Of a stretch of 64,000 bases of DNA, positions 51,301 to 54,300 are shown piece after piece. Position 1 is the stretch's first letter, and each line of letters begins with the position of its first letter. The stretch spans positions 546,001 through 610,000 of the forward strand of contig OW203724.1 of NCBI GenBank assembly GCA_934045075.1, given 5' to 3'. This stretch comes from Yponomeuta sedellus. Lineage: Eukaryota > Arthropoda > Insecta > Lepidoptera > Yponomeutidae. The notes beneath the pieces were generated by a model. That model worked only from the letters and a program-made list of their open reading frames with translations, had not been told where the DNA came from and did no database searches. Position numbers and translations under genes: made by a program.

Positions 51301-54300
51301 ATATATTATACTATTTTTATTTTTAATGCACTAACCCGTGCTAAGAAACAAATTTAAAAACCTATTTAGAGGCTAAAAATTTCACCCATGCCGGGATTCG
51401 AACCCGCAACCTCTGGCTATCCGTACCAGCGCTCTACCAATTGAGCCAATGGGCGACTCACGGCATCTTGTGGTGTAACTTGTGCTACTCAAATCGCGCC
51501 TCGCGCGATTCGATCTTCGTCGCGAGAGATGCCTACTATATTGCGCGGGTCGTATCCATCGAATGACATCGCCCTGCTACCGCTTTGTAGACTACCGAAT
51601 CGAGGCAAATAGCGACCGCCGTCGCGCCGATATCGTTCCATCGAAAGACTAGGTGAGGATTGGAGTGTAAGGCCAGGCGTGTCTGTCTGCAGCGCGAGTT
51701 CGCGTGCGACCTGCTGGGGCTGAGCGACTCGTCGATCTTCTACGAGAACCTGAAGGGGCGGCTGGCGGAGCGGCTGGGCGCGGGCGGCGCCGCCGCGCTG
51801 GAGGCGCTGGGGCTGCTGGCGGACGAGCCGGCGCCGCGCCGCGGCAGCCCGCTGGACGCGCTCAGCCACCACCTGGCCAGCCGCCTGCGGCTCGGTCAGT
51901 GCGCACCGCCATTCACCACACACAAACCATTCACGACACACAAACTATTCACCACACAAAAACCATTCACCACACACATACCATTCACCACACACAAACC
52001 AATCACCACACACAAACCACACACATACCATTCACCATACACAAACCACACACATACCATTCACCACACACAAACCAATCACCACACACAAACCACACAC
52101 ATACCATTCACCATACACAAACCACACACATACAATTCACCACACATAAACCACACACATACCATTTACCACACACAAACCATTCACCACACACAAACCA
52201 ATCACCACACACAAACCACACACATACCATTCACCATACACAAACCACACACATACAATTCACCACACACAAACCACACACAAACCACACACATACCATT
52301 CACCACACACAAACCATTCACCACACACAAACAATTCACCACACAAAAACCACACACATACCATTCACCACACACAAACCTCATATCCACCTTTCGTATG
52401 TCCCCGCTGCTGGGACACTCAGGTCTAATAGTGTCAGTCAAACAGTTGTTTACAAAGTCTATATTAAAAAAACACCAATGTGTTTTCCCCGCGGTGGAGT
52501 ACGGCTTAACCTTACCGCGATGCAATCATCGCGGTAAGGTTATGCCGTACTCCACCGCGGGGACCGAGTCCGGGTCGGTGGACGATCGTAAGACAGCGGC
52601 GGGTCTCGTTGTCAGAGGTTATCGAGCCGCCCCTGGTGTGGCTCGAGGAGGTAGTCCTCTGCTGGGGCACGGGTCTCTTCCTGCATCGCAGGAAGGTTAG
52701 GCCATACTCCACCACGCGGGCCAAGTCCGGGTTGGTGGAGGATTGTGAGACAGTGGCGGGATTACTGTCAGAAGTGATCAAGCCGCGCGTAAGGCCTCTG
52801 ACATGGCTTAACGACTGCGATTACATGACAGCCGGCACCGACGGCTTAACGTGCCTGACGACGCACGCAGCGCTCGGAAAAAATGCCTCTAGCGGCAGTC
52901 ACCCGTCCAGCACCTGACCGCGCCGCCTGTTGTTGCTTAACCCTGGTTATTGATTCCAATCAATCACACGGTTTCATGAGACCACAAGCGCTACGACACA
53001 AACGTACGATGAGAGAAAAATGCGAAAAATCCCGGTCTGTTCCGTCAGTATTTCGATGCTCATGAATACGTGCGTCGAAATACGGACGAAATACTGATCT
53101 AGAGCCACTTGCACAGGCTCGTAAATCTTGATTTAAAACAATTTAAACCGGTTTCCCAATACAAAAAACTGTCAAAATTATACTAAACCTAGATTTAAGG
53201 GAACTGCGCAAGGGGCCCTTAATCGCGATTATTTTATGAGGTAACAGTGATTACTATTTCGCAATAACAGATCAAATCTGATCCGTTTATTACGAGCGTA
53301 CCGGTACCCTACATACATTTCCTTGCATATTAATAAAATTGGAACTATATAGTTATTGAAACTTCTTTTAGAATTATGATGATGCAATGAATTATGATAA
53401 TACATACTACATCACAAAATTTGTTTCACAGTAAAATCACTGATTCACTACTGCCATGACGGATTGATTTAAAATAGAGTAACGAAGAATGAAAAATTTA
53501 ATGAAGTACTGTGTTTTCAATTATTTTTAATGAGTCTGTAACTTCCTAAGATTCGACCTTGAAAATAACATTGGTTTGCAATTTTACGGATCGCGTTGTG
53601 AATATCCATGACGAAAGATTTTGAAATTCTCTTCCATAATGTGGGATACATTTATTGTTTACAGAAAAACATATTTTTCAGTTATAAAGTTTAACGGAGG
53701 TTAAAGCCGTTTGTTTAATAGTACATTACTGCAGAGGCCGAGAAGTAAGGGATTGCTGGACGAGTTTGGGATAGACGGCCGAGTCGTAGACGAGGCCGTC
53801 TAGAACGAGTCCTGCAATCCCTGTTCCGGCCGAGGATTGTATAATGCTTTTCTCAAACAATGCGAGGAAATATCAATATTAAAATAATGACTAGGTAATT
53901 AAGAAATAATAGTTTGTTAGGAAAAAAATAACGTAAAAATGTATTTTTCTTTACTTTTAGCCGTTAACAGATTCTCCATAGCTAATTTTGCTTCATTTCT
54001 CAAATTAGGCGGAGTACAGTCCATAATTTCCGCATCACTCTCGTCACTAGAACTCATTTTCAATATTTTCGATGAAATTATTATCGGAAAAAAAAGCAGA
54101 AAAAAGTTGTTTAGTTTGCCGCCTTTTTTATTTTTTAAATACACTAACATATTTGAGCACCATGTTTAACCGCACAAAAACCAATACCATAGATTGTTTT
54201 TTTTAATCTTGCAATTATGCTTTCAGAACTTAGTAAGTAGGTGTTTGGTTGTATGTAATTTTACCCAAGCGTGACGTGACGCGGCGTAATTGCCTTTTCA

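Noticed and set aside
51660..52700. A 346-codon open frame, the longest on the plus strand
   Set aside because: It is AASS exon 18 running through its donor into a stop-poor AC minisatellite and a family D repeat. The exon boundary and phase are clear.
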